Below, one piece after another: positions 53,141 to 61,382 of a stretch of 64,000 nucleotides of DNA. Position 1 is the stretch's first letter, and each line of letters opens with the position of its first letter. The DNA is from WJKG01 sp964627305 (GTDB lineage: Bacteria > Zixibacteria > MSB-5A5 > GN15 > FEB-12): NCBI GenBank assembly GCA_964627305.1, contig CAZVHP010000001.1, forward strand, positions 613,638 to 677,637. Direction: 5' to 3'. The notes under the pieces are model-generated. The model searched no databases. It was not told the DNA's origin and saw only the letters and a program-made list of their open reading frames with translations. A program made the translations under genes and the position numbers.

Positions 53141-54198
53141 TCGCCTTTGTGCAGGACTGGATTCTGGCCGTCTGGGCCATGATGCTGGACTCCGCCTTCT
53201 GGCTCCTGGTGGGGATCCTGGCGGCCGGACTGATCCATCTGCTGCTTCACCGCGAGAATATAGTCAGGCTTGTCGGCGGGCGGTCCTATGGCGCTGTGAT
53301 ACGTGCCAGCCTGCTGGGGGTGCCGCTGCCGCTGTGCTCTTGTGCCGTGCTTCCGGTGGCGTATCAGCTTCGGCGGTCAGGTGTGAGTCGGGGGGCGACG
53401 AGTGCCTTTTTGATTTCCACTCCTGAATCGGGTGTGGATTCGATCTTGCTGACCTACTCACTGACCGACCCGTTGCTGACAATTGCGCGGCCGGTTACAG
53501 CCATGGTGACGGCAAGTGTTGCCGGGTTCTGGGAGACCTCGGCATCCGGTCCCGGTGAAGCTGCTGTTGCGGATGATGGCACCGGCGCTTTGGAGCAGAT
53601 CTGCGGGTGTGAGGACGGATGCGGCTGCGAGGCCCCGACGGAGGAGCGAGGAAAGGTGCGGCAGGTGATGGGGGCAATCGACGATCTGCTGCGCGATATG
53701 GCGCCTCTGCTTGTTCTGGGGTATCTGCTGGCAGGGTTGGTCGCGGTGCTGTTGCCGCCGGATTCGGCTGCTATTCCCGAGTTTCTGCGGCAGGGCTGGG
53801 GTGGGTATCTGGGGGCGCTGGTGATCGGACTGCCGATGTACATTTGTGCGACCTCCTCAACCCCACTGGCGGCAGCACTGCTTGCGGCGGGGTTCACGCC
53901 CGGGGCCATCCTGGTCTTTCTGATGGTGGGGCCGGCGACCAATGTCGCTTCGCTGGTGGTGTTGCGCCGTATACTCTCGGGCTGGGGAATGTGGCGATAC
54001 CTTGCGACAATCCTGGTGATGTCGGTGCTGGCCGGGCTGGTCGTGGATTATCTGTATGGTGCGCTCGGGGTGTCAGTTGAGTATCTTTCCGCGGCTGCCG
54101 ATGGGTCAACTGATTGGTTCTCCGTGGTGTGTGCGGTGATCCTGGCAGTGGTCATTGTGGGCTACACGTTTGTCAAGTACGCTCGTAAGCGGGTGTAG
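53137..54198 (+). CDS. SO_0444/ArsP-type metal efflux permease (DUF318)
   Basis: 353 residues with about eight membrane helices in two inverted halves. The first half holds 'GVPLPLCSCAVLPVAY' and the second 'GLPMYICATSSTPLAAALL' and 'LMVGPATNVASLVV', the conserved motifs of the ArsP_1/DUF318 permeases. The loop between halves is Cys-rich ('CGCEDGCGCE', about residue 152-162), a metal-binding feature of the SO_0444 Cu/Zn efflux group. It probably exports soft metals or organo-arsenicals. Coupling to the TPR gene is translational. Confidence 0.88.
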   Translation: MIAFVQDWILAVWAMMLDSAFWLLVGILAAGLIHLLLHRENIVRLVGGRSYGAVIRASLLGVPLPLCSCAVLPVAYQLRRSGVSRGATSAFLISTPESGVDSILLTYSLTDPLLTIARPVTAMVTASVAGFWETSASGPGEAAVADDGTGALEQICGCEDGCGCEAPTEERGKVRQVMGAIDDLLRDMAPLLVLGYLLAGLVAVLLPPDSAAIPEFLRQGWGGYLGALVIGLPMYICATSSTPLAAALLAAGFTPGAILVFLMVGPATNVASLVVLRRILSGWGMWRYLATILVMSVLAGLVVDYLYGALGVSVEYLSAAADGSTDWFSVVCAVILAVVIVGYTFVKYARKRV

Positions 54199-54216
54199 TT
54201 TTTCCTTTACAGGTGC

Positions 54217-54957
54217 ATGTCGACTCCCTTTGCTATGTGTATGAAGCACAGCGGCGTAACAACCTGGCCCTTTGTGCGGAACATGCTGGAGTTTGCATTT
54301 CCGCCACTTTGCCTTGGCTGTGATGAACTGGTGCCGGGCAATACTGCTGTTTGCTCGAACTGCCTGCGGCGCATCGACTATTACTCTCAGCCATTGTGCC
54401 TGAAATGCCTGGAGTTGCTGGATCAGCAGGGGAACTGCCTGAGTTGCGGCAAGGGGGCTTGTCCGCTGTTTGTGCTGGCCCAGTATGAGTCACCGGTCCG
54501 AGAGATCATCCACAAGCTGAAGTTCTCAGCGATTACAACGCCAGCAGAGGTACTTGCCCGCCAGTGGTGCGAGCGTTTTGGCGAGGCCCTGCTTCGGTGC
54601 CAGCCGCAGGTGATCGCACCAGTACCACTGACGGCAAATCGGGAGTACTGGCGGGGGTACAACCAGGCCGAGTTGATCGCGGAGCAAATCGCCGAGCAGC
54701 TCGATCTGACTCTGCATGGTCGCCTGCTGGCGCGCACTTCGGGGCGGCGTCCGCAATCACGCTTGAAGCTGGCCGAGCGGGCGGCCAATGTCGCCGGGGT
54801 CTACGCCCTCGCCGATGAACCGCGCGAGGACAACCTTCGGGTGGTGCTGGTCGATGATGTGGTGACCTCAGGTTCGACTATACGCGAGGTGGCTCGAACC
54901 TGCGAAGGCGGTGGTTTTGAGGTGGTTGCCGGTGTAGCGTTGGCGCACGGCAGGTAG
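54217..54957 (+). CDS. comF: ComF-family amidophosphoribosyltransferase-like protein
   Basis: 246 residues as annotated; in-frame ATGs at 54235 and 54241 are alternatives and no strong ribosome binding site decides. An N-terminal double zinc finger has CxxC pairs 'CLGC', 'CSNC', 'CLKC' and 'CLSC'. The type I PRTase domain has 'PVPLTANREYWRGYNQAE' and the PRPP loop 'VVLVDDVVTSGST'. ComF acts in natural DNA uptake in several bacteria, though the protein is widespread in non-competent ones. It lies 4 bp before xerC-like. Confidence 0.9.
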   Translation: MSTPFAMCMKHSGVTTWPFVRNMLEFAFPPLCLGCDELVPGNTAVCSNCLRRIDYYSQPLCLKCLELLDQQGNCLSCGKGACPLFVLAQYESPVREIIHKLKFSAITTPAEVLARQWCERFGEALLRCQPQVIAPVPLTANREYWRGYNQAELIAEQIAEQLDLTLHGRLLARTSGRRPQSRLKLAERAANVAGVYALADEPREDNLRVVLVDDVVTSGSTIREVARTCEGGGFEVVAGVALAHGR

Positions 54958-54961
54958 TGCA

Positions 54962-55882
54962 ATGAACGAGTTGATGACACAGCACACCGAGGACTTCCTG
55001 CAGTACCTGCGGCTTGAGCGGGGACTGTCCGCAAATACCGTCCAGGCGTACCGCAGCGATTTGGCCGAATTCGTCAAGGTGACAAAGATTGGGCGCCCGG
55101 AGGAGCTTTCACCGCGGCTGATGAACGCCTATCTGTCTTTCCTGACGAACGCCGGCCGCAAGCCGGCAACGATCGCCCGCAAGGTGTCCAGCGTGAGGCA
55201 GTTATCGGCCCGTTTGTATGAAACCGGAGTGCTGGCCGGCGACCCCATACTGGCGTTCCGTGCACCGAGGATTGCACGCTACCATCCGGATTACCTATCA
55301 CCGACAGAGGTAGCCTCGATCATCGAGGCGACGGATCCCGCGGCAGTATCAGGGCGAAGGGATCGCATGATACTCGAGCTTCTGTATGGTTGCGGGCTGC
55401 GCCTCTCGGAGTTGATCAATCTGCGGATACAGGATATCGAGTTCGAGGCGGGGTTTGTGCGGGTTACGGGAAAGGGGGACAAACAGCGACTGGTTCCATT
55501 GGGGGATATTGCCAGACAGGCGATCGAGGATTACCTGAGTCGGGAGAAATTGGACGATACAGGTCCGAATTCGTCATATCTTGTCCGCACGAACCGGGAA
55601 AAGCGCTTTTCGCGGACGGGATTGTGGAAGCTGATCCGGCGCTGTGCGGTCCGCGCTGGTGTGACTAAACGCGTTACGCCTCATACGTTTAGGCACTCCT
55701 TTGCGACCCATTTGCTGGACGGCGGCGCTGATTTGCGGATGGTACAAGAAATGCTCGGACATGCCGATATATCTACAACACAGATATATACCACCCTTGA
55801 CCGGGAATATCTCATTGCGGAACACCGACGTTACCATCCTCGAGAATTGGCAGGGACCCCTAAATCCCGATCCGCCGAATAA
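54962..55882 (+). CDS. Tyrosine recombinase, XerC/XerD type
   Basis: 306 residues. An N-terminal SAM-like core-binding domain (about 1-100) is followed by the catalytic domain. The full catalytic set is present: Arg147 ('GCGLRLSEL'), Lys in 'GKGDKQR', His241 and Arg244 ('HTFRHSF'), His267 ('LGHADIS') and Tyr276 ('QIYTTLD'). Length and the absence of phage genes point to the chromosome-dimer resolvase acting at dif with FtsK. Whether it is XerC or XerD cannot be told by eye. The next gene's reading frame overlaps its end. Confidence 0.93.
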   Translation: MNELMTQHTEDFLQYLRLERGLSANTVQAYRSDLAEFVKVTKIGRPEELSPRLMNAYLSFLTNAGRKPATIARKVSSVRQLSARLYETGVLAGDPILAFRAPRIARYHPDYLSPTEVASIIEATDPAAVSGRRDRMILELLYGCGLRLSELINLRIQDIEFEAGFVRVTGKGDKQRLVPLGDIARQAIEDYLSREKLDDTGPNSSYLVRTNREKRFSRTGLWKLIRRCAVRAGVTKRVTPHTFRHSFATHLLDGGADLRMVQEMLGHADISTTQIYTTLDREYLIAEHRRYHPRELAGTPKSRSAE

Positions 55883-56813
55883 CCCGGTCTATCATTTCGC
55901 GGTCAAGCAGGTTGGAGTGAATCTTGATTTCCACCTGGAAAAGTTCTTTCGTGACAACAGGATAGCTATTCACTACTTCAGCGACATGGATGGTTTGATT
56001 ACGGTCTGCCAGCGCTTCGCGATCGACCTGATTGTCATGGGCAGCCGTGAAGACTTTACCGATGAGATCCAGTTGGTACGGTTGATCAAGCGCAACGTGT
56101 TCCTGGATATCATTCCGATAATCGTGTATCACCCGGACCCGAAGGATACCGACATCGTGGCCGCATATCAGAACGGCGTGGAGGATTTCATTCACGGTAT
56201 GTGGATGGAGAAGCTGGTGGAGGTGAGGATTCGTCGGGTGATAGAGAGAAGCCGTCGCGACTTGTCTGTGAATCCCTCGACGCGACTACCCGGTCCCACC
56301 GTGATCGAGCGGGAGATACGGCGGCAGATAGGGCTTCAGGAGGAGTTCGCCATCTGCTATGCCGACCTTGACAATTTCAAGGCCTACAACGACTACTATG
56401 GTTACTACTATGGCGACAAGGTGATCCAGTTGACCGCAAGGGTGATTAAGGACATCGTGTTCGACCTGTGCCGGGGCGGTTTTGTGGGGCATATCGCCGG
56501 TGATGATTTCATCTTCATCGTTTCGCCCGATGTCATTGATTCCATCTGTACACGTGTTATCAGCACTTTCGATGCTCTCATTCCGTACCGGTATGCGGAG
56601 GAGGACAGGACCTGCGGGTTCATCACGACGACCAACCGTCGTGGTGAAATTGAGCAGTTTCCGATTCTCAGTATGTCGATCGCTGTTATCACCAACAGCA
56701 ATGGTACGTTCAGCCATCCCGGGGAGTTGTCGAAAATGCTGGCAGATCTGAAGAAGGCAGTCAAGGCGAAGGACGGGTCCAACTACATGGTGGAACGTCG
56801 ACAGAAGTACTGA
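55815..56813 (+). CDS. Pseudo-receiver plus degenerate GGDEF protein
   Basis: The start is uncertain: the frame has no ATG near the family-like N-terminus. I give a TTG at 55815, which overlaps xerC-like by 68 bp; a GTG at 55917 is an alternative. The N-terminal half (to about residue 155) folds like a receiver but has 'IDLIVMGSRED' where the phospho-Asp should be. The C-terminal half is GGDEF-like. The nucleotide-binding part is fair ('ADLDNFKAYNDYYGYYYGDKV'), but the signature is 'HIAGDDF' instead of GG(D/E)EF and the RxxD inhibitory site is missing. It may be a weak diguanylate cyclase or a c-di-GMP/GTP-binding sensor. Coding is sure; the enzyme activity is doubtful. Confidence 0.75.
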   Translation: MRNTDVTILENWQGPLNPDPPNNPVYHFAVKQVGVNLDFHLEKFFRDNRIAIHYFSDMDGLITVCQRFAIDLIVMGSREDFTDEIQLVRLIKRNVFLDIIPIIVYHPDPKDTDIVAAYQNGVEDFIHGMWMEKLVEVRIRRVIERSRRDLSVNPSTRLPGPTVIEREIRRQIGLQEEFAICYADLDNFKAYNDYYGYYYGDKVIQLTARVIKDIVFDLCRGGFVGHIAGDDFIFIVSPDVIDSICTRVISTFDALIPYRYAEEDRTCGFITTTNRRGEIEQFPILSMSIAVITNSNGTFSHPGELSKMLADLKKAVKAKDGSNYMVERRQKY

Positions 56814-56865
56814 TCAGGGTGTTGTCAGAGCGGCATCCCGGTTCTTATCAAACACAAGAGATATG

Positions 56866-59097
56866 TCAGGGGGTATCGAGCCCTTCGCCCGGCGCTGGAT
56901 GTGGTTCGGTCTGCCGCACGGGCGGATTCTGCAGCAGGTAGTTTTTGAGCTGCTTGGCCGGTTCGTAGGTCGGCTCGTAGTGCAGGCAGAGATCAAGATT
57001 GTTCATGACGCTGTCGAGCGGCATGCCGCCCTCGAGGTAGGAGACAGCGATGACGTAGTATGCCTGATGCATGGTCTGATCGCGCTTGAGTCCGCGTCTG
57101 AGGATGTTGACACCCTGACTGAACTGCCGTCGCTCAACAAGTGACAGACCCCAGTTGAAGAAATCGGAGGCGGAGAGGTCGTGTACGCGCATTCCTCGGA
57201 CATACATGGTGTCGGTGAGTTCATACTGCTCTATTCGTGCGAAGAAGGCGGCGCCACGGAACCAGGCCTCGCCCCACAGGGGAGCCGCCTCGGCAGCCTT
57301 CATGTGGGCGACAGCCGCTGAGTCGACATGGCCGAGCTGTTCGAAGGCCTCTCCCATATTCAGCCAGATCTGGGCGACGTTCCGGGGTTTCTCAACAGCC
57401 GTATCAACCAGTCGGGCCGCGGTGTGGAAGAGGGTAATGGCTGAATCCAGTCTTTCCTGACGCATCATCAGCAGGCCGAGGTTGTTGTAGGGGAGGGCAT
57501 ATTCCGGGTTGATCTCGATCGACCGATGATAGTTCCGGTTGGCTTCCTGATTCTTACCAAGTCTGAACTGGGCATAGCCGAGATTGTTGTGAACAACGGC
57601 CGAGAACGGGTTGGCCTCGACGGCCCTCAGGTAAGCCTTTTCGGCACTCTGATAGTCCTCAAGGCGGTCAGATCTGAGGCCGTCATTGAAATGGCGTTGA
57701 AACTCACTTCCGAGTGACGTGTCGAAGAAGGTCCGGTTGAAGATCAGAGCGACAACCAGCATGATGGCGATCAGGGCGATCCTTCGCAGGCCGGACATCT
57801 TGGGCCAGTTGACGATCAGCCCCACGACGAGTGCTGCGGCCAGGACGATCATGAAGGGTACCAGCGGCAGCCGGTGGCGGGCGGTCACCAGAAACAGGAC
57901 GATACTGGGGATATACGCGAGGATGAACAGGTAGATCGGCAGCAAATCGCGCCACCGGTGGCGGTACATGATGACACCGCCGACGAACAGCGGGAGAAGC
58001 AATCCGAACGGGAAGTAGAGTCCTGCATGCCAGACCAGGGCGGAATAGAGCCGGGACTGGTGGCGTTCGTGATAAATGTCGGCGTTGTCGCTGTTCTCGA
58101 AGCCACTGAGCAGGTACACCACTTTCTTGAAGGTCAGCGCGATGAAGTCTCTGGGGTTGCTTGCCATCCAGTCAATTGCCCGGGCACTCCAGAACGAGGA
58201 TATCTCGGCATCGGTCATCGTTCTGCCGGTTTCCTTTTCGGCGGCCTTGTTAGTGGCCGGTATGAACTGCCGCCAACTGACGCTTTCGTTTAGTTCGACC
58301 TCCGGCATGAGCATGGTCAGGCCATTGGCCACAGGATTGTTGCCGAGGTAGAGGTTGACTCCGCCCTGCGAGGAGATAAGCACAAACTGGTCGGCCACGA
58401 GGTAGTTACGGAGGGTCACCGGCAGTACTGCCAGCAGTACTCCCAGGGTCAGGGCCGCCACCGGCAGGATCCGCCTGACGACCGAGCTTAGATGTCCCAA
58501 GGCGAAGTAGAGCCAGATTGCCAGAACCGGCATGGTAATCAGGATGTTGGGGCGGGAGATTGCGGCCAGTCCAAAGATGATGCCGGTGAACAGCCAGGTT
58601 CGGATTGAAGGCGACTCGCGAAATCGAACCAGGCGATACATTCCCCAGACGGTGAAGAACAGGAAGATTACCGGGATGAGGAACATGCTCTCATAGAAGA
58701 CGAGAACACCGTAGAAAGCATACATGAAGCCTGCGACGACACCAACTCGCCGGTCGAACAGGTGCTCGGAGAGGCGGTAGATAAACGCACCGGTACCGAA
58801 AGCGATGAGAACCTGCAGGACCTTGGCCCAGAAGATCGAGCTGCCGGTGAGCCAGGCTAAGAAAGCAAGGAAGTAGGGGTAGAGCGGCCCGCGGAAGAGG
58901 GTCCCCTCGCCCCAGAAGGATTGCCTGAGGATTTCGTGCGCCCATTCCCAGTGCCAGCGCTCATCAACCATAGGGACGGTGAAACCGGGCCGGAAACTCA
59001 GCTCGATGATGTACGCTATGCGCACAAGGGCGGCCGAGCAGGCAACAATCAGCAGCCAGCGGTTGTCATAGGCCCATTGTTTGAATCTGTCAAGCAT
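56866..59097 (-). CDS. GT39/ArnT-like membrane glycosyltransferase fused to TPR domain
   Basis: 743 residues. The N-terminal 460 residues carry about 10-11 membrane helices with the GT-C acidic motif after helix 1 ('PMVDERWHWEWAHEIL') and 'GPLYPYFLAFL', as in PMT_2/ArnT enzymes that use polyprenyl-linked sugars. The C-terminal 270 residues are about six TPR units ('VVHNNLGYAQFRLGKNQEA', 'ALPYNNLGLLMMRQERL', 'QIWLNMGEAFEQLGHVDSA'). The TPR part would lie outside the cytoplasmic membrane. The protein may glycosylate exported proteins or lipids, with the TPR region binding the acceptor. The O-GlcNAc-transferase-like TPR analogy is only structural. Confidence 0.85.
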   Translation of the reverse strand: MLDRFKQWAYDNRWLLIVACSAALVRIAYIIELSFRPGFTVPMVDERWHWEWAHEILRQSFWGEGTLFRGPLYPYFLAFLAWLTGSSIFWAKVLQVLIAFGTGAFIYRLSEHLFDRRVGVVAGFMYAFYGVLVFYESMFLIPVIFLFFTVWGMYRLVRFRESPSIRTWLFTGIIFGLAAISRPNILITMPVLAIWLYFALGHLSSVVRRILPVAALTLGVLLAVLPVTLRNYLVADQFVLISSQGGVNLYLGNNPVANGLTMLMPEVELNESVSWRQFIPATNKAAEKETGRTMTDAEISSFWSARAIDWMASNPRDFIALTFKKVVYLLSGFENSDNADIYHERHQSRLYSALVWHAGLYFPFGLLLPLFVGGVIMYRHRWRDLLPIYLFILAYIPSIVLFLVTARHRLPLVPFMIVLAAALVVGLIVNWPKMSGLRRIALIAIMLVVALIFNRTFFDTSLGSEFQRHFNDGLRSDRLEDYQSAEKAYLRAVEANPFSAVVHNNLGYAQFRLGKNQEANRNYHRSIEINPEYALPYNNLGLLMMRQERLDSAITLFHTAARLVDTAVEKPRNVAQIWLNMGEAFEQLGHVDSAAVAHMKAAEAAPLWGEAWFRGAAFFARIEQYELTDTMYVRGMRVHDLSASDFFNWGLSLVERRQFSQGVNILRRGLKRDQTMHQAYYVIAVSYLEGGMPLDSVMNNLDLCLHYEPTYEPAKQLKNYLLQNPPVRQTEPHPAPGEGLDTP

Positions 59098-59119
59098 CGT
59101 CAGAGGTTATACACGCTTC

Positions 59120-61099
59120 CTACCGTCTTGAGCTGAACCCTCGGTAGGCCATCCAGGCCAGCAGTGAGGCTAATCCGGCAAAGCAGATCAGTGACACATA
59201 GGGACCGAAGGCGCCGGTGAGAGTGATCATCATACCGTCATGGGCATCATAGAAGTCGGCATATGAGTACAAGTTCACACCGATAAGGAAGGCCACGAAG
59301 ACCCCAACGAGAGCGTCACCGGCCACAATTCCGGATGAGAAGAGCACTCCGCGGAGGCTTCGCGCTCCCTTGTCCTTGACAGAGCGGGCGGTGCGCTGCA
59401 TGAGGAAGGCGATCAGGCCGCCGGCCATGATGGGAGTCGAGAGTGACAAAGGCAGATAGAGCCCGATGGCGAACGGCAGCGACGAAATGCCCAGCAGCTC
59501 GACCGCAAGGGCGATCATGCCGCCGACAATGATTGGCTGCCAGGGCAGGTTGGCGTTCATCACTCCCTGGACAACCGTAGCCATGACATTGGCCTGCGGC
59601 GCCAACAGTGGGTCGCGAGTGGTGGCGCCCTCGACGAAACCGAAGGCCTCATTCAGGAAGTATAGTGTGAATCCCATCGCCAGAGCCGGGAAGAGCAGGC
59701 CAATGAACTCGGTAAGCTGCTGCTTGCGGGGGGTGGCACCGAGCAGGAAGCCGGTCTTGAGGTCCTGGGCTATGTCTCCGGACATGCAGACAGCTATGCA
59801 GACGATAGTGCCGACAGACATGGCCGTCACCATGCCGGCAACGCCGCTCACACCGAAATACAGCAGGATCAGACAGGTGACCAGCAGGGTGGCGATCGTC
59901 ATGCCCGAGACCGGGGAAGAGGATGATCCGACGATACCGACAATCCGTGCTGCAACCACCACGAAGAAGAAGCCGAAGAGCACGGCCATGAAGGCGCCGA
60001 GGATGTGCAGTTCTGTGTTGGGCAGGGCCCAGATGGCTATGATAACGACGGTAACGCCGAGCAGGACCCATTTCATGGGCAGGTCGCGGTCGGTGCGCGG
60101 GACGGCTCCTTCGTGTGTCTTGCGGCCCAGCAGTTGCGAGAAGCCCTCGCTGAAGGAGTTGACAATCACCGGCAGAGACTTGATCAGCGAGATGAAGCCA
60201 CCGACGGCAACGGCGCCGACGCCGAGGTACTTGATGTAGTAGTCACGCAGTTGGGCGGTGTTCATCTCGTTGATGGGGATCTCACCGGGTGAGATGATGA
60301 TACCGGGGATCTGCTCACCGATGAAGGCGATGAGGGGGCCGACACCGAGGTAGCCGAGTACCGCGCCGGAGAGCATCAGGGCCGCGATACGAGGGCCGAT
60401 GATGAACCCGACACCAAGCAGGGCAGGGGTGGCATCGATACCGACATAGCCGCCCTTGAGAAAGCCCTTGAAGTCGTAGCTGACTGATTCTGACCACCCT
60501 TTAAGCATATTCATGCCGATTTTATAGAGCGCTCCGATGGCGATGCCTGTGAAGACGGTCTTGGCTTTGTCTCCGCCCTCGTCGCCGGCCACGATGATCT
60601 CGGCACAGGCGGTGCCTTCCGGAAAGCGAAGATTGCCGTGCTCGCGGTCCACGAGGTATCTGCGCAGCGGGATCATCAGCAGGATGCCGAGTGAGCCGCC
60701 CAGCATGGACAGCCAGAATATCTGCATCTTGGAGACCTCGTGGTGGTACCCGGCGGCGACCAGTTGTTCATTGGCGGCCCAGATGAAGAACGCGGGAATG
60801 GTGAAAATGATACCCGCGGCCAGAGATTCGCCGGCTGAGCCGACTGTCTGCACGATATTGTTTTCCAGCACCGTCACTTTGCGGCCGAAAAGCATGCGCA
60901 ATATGGCCATGGAGATGACGGCGGCCGGGATACTGGCCGAGACGGTCATGCCGAACTTCAGCCCGAGGTAAGCGTTGGCGACTCCGAACAGCACGGAAAT
61001 GATGGCGCCAAGTATGACGGCTTTCCAGGTGACCTCGGGGATAATCCTGTCTGCTGAGATGAATGGCTTGAATGAACTGGCATTGTTGGAGTCGGCCAC
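59120..61099 (-). CDS. OPT-family oligopeptide transporter
   Basis: 659 residues from a GTG at 61099, with GGAGG about 5 nt upstream. It is polytopic, with about 14-16 helices. OPT hallmarks are 'NAYLGLKFGMTVSASIPAAV' near the N-terminus, 'NNIVQTVGSAGESLAAG' near 80, and 'DIAQDLKTGFLLGATPRKQQ' near 445. The family imports peptides or metal-chelate siderophore analogues by proton symport. Given the exported peptidases here, peptide uptake is likely. The glycosyltransferase gene follows 22 bp downstream on the same strand. Confidence 0.95.
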   Translation of the reverse strand: MADSNNASSFKPFISADRIIPEVTWKAVILGAIISVLFGVANAYLGLKFGMTVSASIPAAVISMAILRMLFGRKVTVLENNIVQTVGSAGESLAAGIIFTIPAFFIWAANEQLVAAGYHHEVSKMQIFWLSMLGGSLGILLMIPLRRYLVDREHGNLRFPEGTACAEIIVAGDEGGDKAKTVFTGIAIGALYKIGMNMLKGWSESVSYDFKGFLKGGYVGIDATPALLGVGFIIGPRIAALMLSGAVLGYLGVGPLIAFIGEQIPGIIISPGEIPINEMNTAQLRDYYIKYLGVGAVAVGGFISLIKSLPVIVNSFSEGFSQLLGRKTHEGAVPRTDRDLPMKWVLLGVTVVIIAIWALPNTELHILGAFMAVLFGFFFVVVAARIVGIVGSSSSPVSGMTIATLLVTCLILLYFGVSGVAGMVTAMSVGTIVCIAVCMSGDIAQDLKTGFLLGATPRKQQLTEFIGLLFPALAMGFTLYFLNEAFGFVEGATTRDPLLAPQANVMATVVQGVMNANLPWQPIIVGGMIALAVELLGISSLPFAIGLYLPLSLSTPIMAGGLIAFLMQRTARSVKDKGARSLRGVLFSSGIVAGDALVGVFVAFLIGVNLYSYADFYDAHDGMMITLTGAFGPYVSLICFAGLASLLAWMAYRGFSSRR

Positions 61100-61382
61100 A
61101 ATACCTCCGCGTGTCCGGGGTGAGAGGTTTATGAATGTCGCAAGATGGACCCAAAGGGGTTTGCAGTCAAGGATTTAGTGCGGTGGCCCGGACTGCCGCC
61201 TGAGCTTCCGGACCAATCTCGAAGGAAGATGTATCTTGCCAAGTGCCGCCAATCGTACGATGATACGGCGTTTGAGATCGACACGCCCGGATCGCGGGAG
61301 CTGATCGTCATTACGTGTGCTGCACGTTGCGGCGCCGAAGGACTCAGCGCTGATGCTTCAGGGGCAAGAAGGAGGAAACAGC

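Noticed and set aside
54962..55882. Tyrosine recombinase as a sign of an integrated mobile element
   Set aside because: Length, motifs and comF neighbour fit housekeeping XerC/XerD; no attachment repeats, phage or conjugation genes are nearby.
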